NCBI RefSeq assembly: GCF_000221185.1
Contig: NC_015865.1
Span: 682,001 to 746,000, forward strand
Origin: Thermococcus sp. 4557
GTDB lineage: Archaea; Methanobacteriota_B; Thermococci; Thermococcales; Thermococcaceae
DNA: 64,000 nucleotides
Direction: 5' to 3'
A program made the position numbers and the translations under genes. Positions 60,949-64,000 of this stretch are shown piece by piece. How positions within the stretch are numbered: position 1 is the first letter of the stretch; every line of letters begins with the position of its first letter. The notes beneath the pieces are model-generated. The model ran no database searches, was not told the DNA's origin, and saw only the letters and a list, made by a program, of their open reading frames with translations.

Positions 60949-62286
60949 TCAATCCATGTCCGGAACGTAGTCGAGGGCGTCGCCCTTCCTCCGAACGATG
61001 TCGCCCCTCCGGACGAACTGCATCGCCACGGCCGCGAGTATGAAGAAGAGCGTCGCGAAGGGCAGGAGGGTCCTGTAGCCGATAACGTCGAGGAACGCAC
61101 CCGCGAAGGGAGGGGCAACGAGGTTTGCCGCCTGGCTGAAGAAGTAGTAGAGACCCGTGTACCCTCCGAGCTTCTCCTCGGTCGTCATGTCCACGACCAT
61201 CGGCAGGGAATTGACGTTTACCATGGCCCATCCCATGCCGCCCACGAAGAACAGGCCCATGAACGTCATGACGACGGGGTCGCTCAGGGAGCTGGATTCG
61301 GGTTTCGAGCCCTCGCCGACGAGATACGCGGCAAGCATTATTCCAATGACTATTATGAGACCCAGGGTTATCGTCCTCCGCCTTCCGAAGCGGCCGCCGA
61401 TGAACCCGGCGGGGATTGCGAAGAGCATGAAGCTGAGGCTGAAGACTCCGAGCATGAAGGCCCCGGTGCTCTCCTCTATCCCAAGGTAGTACTTGGCGTA
61501 GCTGGTGAAAAAGGTCTCCAGCGAGTTGAAGGCTATGAACCAGAGGAATATCGCGAGGAGGACCGCCAGGAGGCTCCTCTCGTGACTCGTGAACACGTCC
61601 TTGAGGTTGTCCTTCAGCTCACCGAAGCTCTTGTGGGACGTCTCTGAGAGCAGTTTACTTACGCGTATCTTCTTCCCGGGAACGCGGTACTCTTCAGGCT
61701 CTGGAACAACAAAAACGACGAGTATGTTGGCGAGGAGCATTATCGCGGCACCGAAGTAGAATGGATAAGCGTAGTTCATATCGTAGAGCGCCTTGCCCCC
61801 GAAGTACGCCAGCAGGGCGCCGAGACCCCCCATGAAGTTGATTATTCCGTTGGCCTGGCTCCTCTTTTCGCTCGGCGTTATATCCGGCATGAACGCAACG
61901 ACCGGGGAGCGGAACAGCGCCATAAAGAAGTTCATCAGGATAATCGTTCCCATGAAGAGGGCCAGGCTTTCGTGGGTCCTCGCCACCGGGATGAGCGCGA
62001 ACATCAGAGCCGCCGACGGTGCGCCCAGCAGGATGTACGGCTTACGCCGCCCGATCCGCGTTCTCGTCATGTCGCTGAGCGCGCCCAGGAACGGGAGCAG
62101 GAGAACCGCGAAGAGGTTGTCGATGGTCATGATGAAGCCCGTGGCTGTCTTGCTGAGGTGGAACGTATCCTGGAGAAAAATCGGGATGTACGCGTTGTAG
62201 AGGGCCCAGATGATGCTTATTCCAAAAAATCCAAAACCGAGTATGAATATCCTGCTGTACTTAAACTCCAATCCTTGCACCCCCAT
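60949..62286 (-). CDS. MFS transporter, sugar-type (SLC45/GPH-like), second
   Basis: A 445-residue, 12-helix transporter, similar in plan to its downstream neighbour. LPFLGALSDMTRTRIGRRKPYILLG and AGFIGGRFGRRRTITLGLI are the two signature loops, and MPDITPSEKRSQANGIINFMGG is shared with SLC45-type carriers. The start is unsure: ATG 62286 has no ribosome site, but GGGGGTGCAAGGA precedes a TTG at 62271. TATA sequence CCTTAAAAG near 62335 is nearly palindromic and may serve both this gene and the divergent glycerophosphodiesterase. Confidence 0.86.
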   Translation of the reverse strand: MGVQGLEFKYSRIFILGFGFFGISIIWALYNAYIPIFLQDTFHLSKTATGFIMTIDNLFAVLLLPFLGALSDMTRTRIGRRKPYILLGAPSAALMFALIPVARTHESLALFMGTIILMNFFMALFRSPVVAFMPDITPSEKRSQANGIINFMGGLGALLAYFGGKALYDMNYAYPFYFGAAIMLLANILVVFVVPEPEEYRVPGKKIRVSKLLSETSHKSFGELKDNLKDVFTSHERSLLAVLLAIFLWFIAFNSLETFFTSYAKYYLGIEESTGAFMLGVFSLSFMLFAIPAGFIGGRFGRRRTITLGLIIVIGIMLAAYLVGEGSKPESSSLSDPVVMTFMGLFFVGGMGWAMVNVNSLPMVVDMTTEEKLGGYTGLYYFFSQAANLVAPPFAGAFLDVIGYRTLLPFATLFFILAAVAMQFVRRGDIVRRKGDALDYVPDMD

Positions 62287-62379
62287 TCGATTATAGGGTT
62301 TTAATTAACAGGGAAAATACACGGATGAAACTTTTAAGGCTTGTGAGCTCATTTTTGAGCGGTTGGAGAGGTGACAACT

Positions 62380-63081
62380 ATGGACAGTGAGAGACCTCTC
62401 ATCCTTGGACACAGAGGGGTCAGGGGAAGGCTCGAGAACACGCTACCATCCTTCGAGAGGGCGCTCAGATACGCGGATGGAGTGGAGTTCGATGTGAGAC
62501 TGACCCGCGATGGAAAGCTCGTAACCCACCACGACGCGGGCTTTTACTCAGACGGAGCTTTCTACCCCCTCAAAAATCTAACCTTCGTCGAGCTGAGAAG
62601 GCTGCACCCGAGGGGGAGGATAATACCGCTGGTGAGGGACGTCTTCACACGGCTTAACAGTGCGGTATTCAACGCCGACGTTAAAGAGGTCAATGCAGTT
62701 GAACCCCTGCTAAGGGAGGCGGAACGGTACGGGACCCTCAAGAGAACCGTCTTTTCTTCGGAGAGACCGGAGATAGTGGAGACCGTTCTGAAGGCATGTC
62801 CCAACTGCAGGGTGGGTTTTTCAATAGTGGGCTATTCCTCCATCCTGTGGGTTCCGCGGTTGAAGGGAATCTACTCCCTCCACGTGCCGATAGATGCAAT
62901 TTCGTACGTTGGGTACGGGGCGTTCAGGAGCCTTCTCCAGACCTTCAGAAAGCGTGGACTTAGAATTTACCTCTGGAACCACGGGATGAACGAACTCCTC
63001 TGGGTACCCAGGCTTCTCCCGCTCGTGGACGCCGTCATCTCGGACGACCCGGTGAGACTTAGAAAAGTTTTTACGGCCTGA
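62380..63081 (+). CDS. Glycerophosphodiester phosphodiesterase, divergent
   Basis: A 233-residue TIM-barrel enzyme that splits glycerophosphodiesters into glycerol-3-phosphate and an alcohol. Catalytic residues are kept: [13 protein letters not shown] (HRG, EN), [19 protein letters not shown] (E-x-D and HHD). It departs from the family in lacking the DRT-NGxG stretch after HD and in NADVK for the usual N-x-E-x-K, so specificity may differ. ATG at 62380 follows GAGAGGTGACAACT; TATA CTTTTAAGG near 62334. A second such gene follows 25 bases later. Confidence 0.85.
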   Translation: MDSERPLILGHRGVRGRLENTLPSFERALRYADGVEFDVRLTRDGKLVTHHDAGFYSDGAFYPLKNLTFVELRRLHPRGRIIPLVRDVFTRLNSAVFNADVKEVNAVEPLLREAERYGTLKRTVFSSERPEIVETVLKACPNCRVGFSIVGYSSILWVPRLKGIYSLHVPIDAISYVGYGAFRSLLQTFRKRGLRIYLWNHGMNELLWVPRLLPLVDAVISDDPVRLRKVFTA

Positions 63082-63106
63082 GGCGAGTATCAGGGAGGTG
63101 ATTTTC

Positions 63107-63850
63107 GTGGCGGAAAGAAAGGTCTTCCTGCTCGGCCACAGGGGCTACTCCGCCAGGTACCCCGAGAACACGCTTCTTGCTTTCAAAAAGGCGGTTGAAG
63201 CGGGTGCCGATGGAATTGAGCTGGACGTGTGGCTGACAAAGGACGGGGAGGTCGTGGTGATCCACGACGACACGGTTGACAGGACGAGCAACGGGAGCGG
63301 TAGAGTCAAGGATATGACGCTGGACGAGCTGAAGTCCCTGGACTTTGGGAACGGAGAGAGGATTCCAACGCTCGAAGAAACCTTCGAAGCCCTCCCGGAG
63401 GATGTTCTAATCAACGTGGAGATAAAAGATGTAGAAGCGGTGAAAAAGACGGCCGCAATAATCGGGGCAAACAACCCGTCGAGGGTTATGGTGTCTTCGT
63501 TCCTAATCGATGCCCTCCATGAGTACAGGAAACACGACAGGGAGACAAGGATGGGGCTCCTCGTGGACAGGGAGGAGACGCTCGCACGGCTCCCTGCCCT
63601 CATCGGCGAGCTATCTTTGTGGTCAATAAATCCGCCTGTGGAGGCGCTTGAACTCATCGGTGTGGAAAAAACAGTGGGTGCCCTCCAGATGGCCAGGGGG
63701 GCGGGCCTTAAGGTCGTTCTGTGGTCCCTCAAAGATGAGACCTACTACGCCAACGATAACCTCGTCCGCCTCGGCGGACTCTTCGATGGGGTCATAGTCA
63801 ACGACGTGGAAAGGATGATTGAGTACCTGTCAAGGTTAGGGTTAAGGTGA
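63107..63850 (+). CDS. Glycerophosphodiester phosphodiesterase, canonical
   Basis: A 247-residue enzyme with the full family pattern: [50 protein letters not shown], and [14 protein letters not shown]. It should release glycerol-3-phosphate from lipid-derived diesters. The start is GTG at 63107 after GGAGGTGATTTTC. Glycerol kinase begins 54 bases later, so lipid headgroup breakdown and glycerol use are encoded together. Confidence 0.93.
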   Translation: MAERKVFLLGHRGYSARYPENTLLAFKKAVEAGADGIELDVWLTKDGEVVVIHDDTVDRTSNGSGRVKDMTLDELKSLDFGNGERIPTLEETFEALPEDVLINVEIKDVEAVKKTAAIIGANNPSRVMVSSFLIDALHEYRKHDRETRMGLLVDREETLARLPALIGELSLWSINPPVEALELIGVEKTVGALQMARGAGLKVVLWSLKDETYYANDNLVRLGGLFDGVIVNDVERMIEYLSRLGLR

Positions 63851-63904
63851 AGACCGAATCCCTAATATACCTCCTTGCTCTTTCTTCCTCTTCGGTGGGC
63901 ATCA

Positions 63905-64000
63905 ATGGAAAGGTTCATCCTCTCCCTCGACGAGGGAACTACCTCAGCCAGAGCAATAATCTTCGACAGAGAGAGCAACGTTCTAAGCGTCGGCCAGTAC
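63905..64000 (+). CDS. glpK: Glycerol kinase, 3' part outside window
   Basis: Only 32 N-terminal residues are in the window: [20 protein letters not shown], then [23 protein letters not shown] is the ATP-binding phosphate-1 motif of glycerol kinase, which makes glycerol-3-phosphate. GGTGGGCATCA precedes the ATG. The gene runs off the right edge. It may be co-transcribed with the two glycerophosphodiesterases upstream. Confidence 0.9.
   Translation, partial: MERFILSLDEGTTSARAIIFDRESNVLSVGQY

Overview
This window is from a hyperthermophilic archaeon of the order Thermococcales, most likely a Thermococcus. It carries reverse gyrase, a 67-residue archaeal histone, the chromatin regulator TrmBL2, the redox regulator SurR beside protein disulfide oxidoreductase, an ADP-forming acyl-CoA synthetase subunit, CGP-CTERM surface proteins and a Thermococcus glycolytic motif. 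The 30-base CRISPR repeat is of the type I recall from Thermococcus kodakarensis. Most genes are GC-rich and dense, with GGAGGTGA-type ribosome binding sites and short overlaps. Species cannot be fixed from sequence alone.

Layout: 1-2724 holds a truncated DUF4855 gene and two tandem CGP-CTERM surface proteins. 2747-9779 carries trmBL2, reverse gyrase, a SWIM protein, a small unknown and a DUF4139-like secreted protein. 9934-10632 is the acyl-CoA synthetase beta subunit. 10899-21706 is a complete CRISPR-Cas locus, best read as type I-A: cas6, a fused helicase-HD cas3, a putative cas8a, a putative csa5, cas7, cas5, cas4, cas1, a second cas4, an inverted cas2, a leader, and 27 repeats with 26 spacers. 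The stretch cas3-cas5 is clearly AT-richer than cas6 and the adaptation genes on either side, so the locus looks mosaic. 21721-27877 has an HPr-kinase-like P-loop protein, pdo/surR, ferredoxin, geranylgeranyl reductase and topoisomerase I.

28049-28740 has tRNA-Pro and tRNA-Thr around a palindrome-rich non-coding block, followed by the HARP-type RNase P gene. Then come an L-fucose-isomerase-fold protein, a TAXI-TRAP transporter operon and D-aminoacyl-tRNA deacylase. 35681-40178 is the ftsZ-secE-spt5-rpl11-rpl1-rpl10-rpl12 information-processing cluster, followed by tRNA-Arg and a second palindrome-rich block. 40867-46909 has dcd, histone, a B12-binding radical SAM protein, a Toprim protein with dnaG, and gltX. 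46972-52896 has an NSS transporter, alpha-glucan phosphorylase with a TGM operator, and GTP-dependent PEP carboxykinase. 53122-54925 pairs an NDP-sugar pyrophosphorylase with what looks like a truncated, catalytically dead phosphohexomutase. The right end has tmk, a good candidate C/D box sRNA gene, an ABC-2 exporter, a deacetylase-like protein, an esterase/MFS operon, two glycerophosphodiesterases and the start of glycerol kinase.

The most unusual items are the pseudo-phosphohexomutase partner, the mosaic type I-A locus with fused Cas3, the C/D sRNA candidate with its own promoter and terminator, and two similar palindrome-rich blocks next to tRNA genes.
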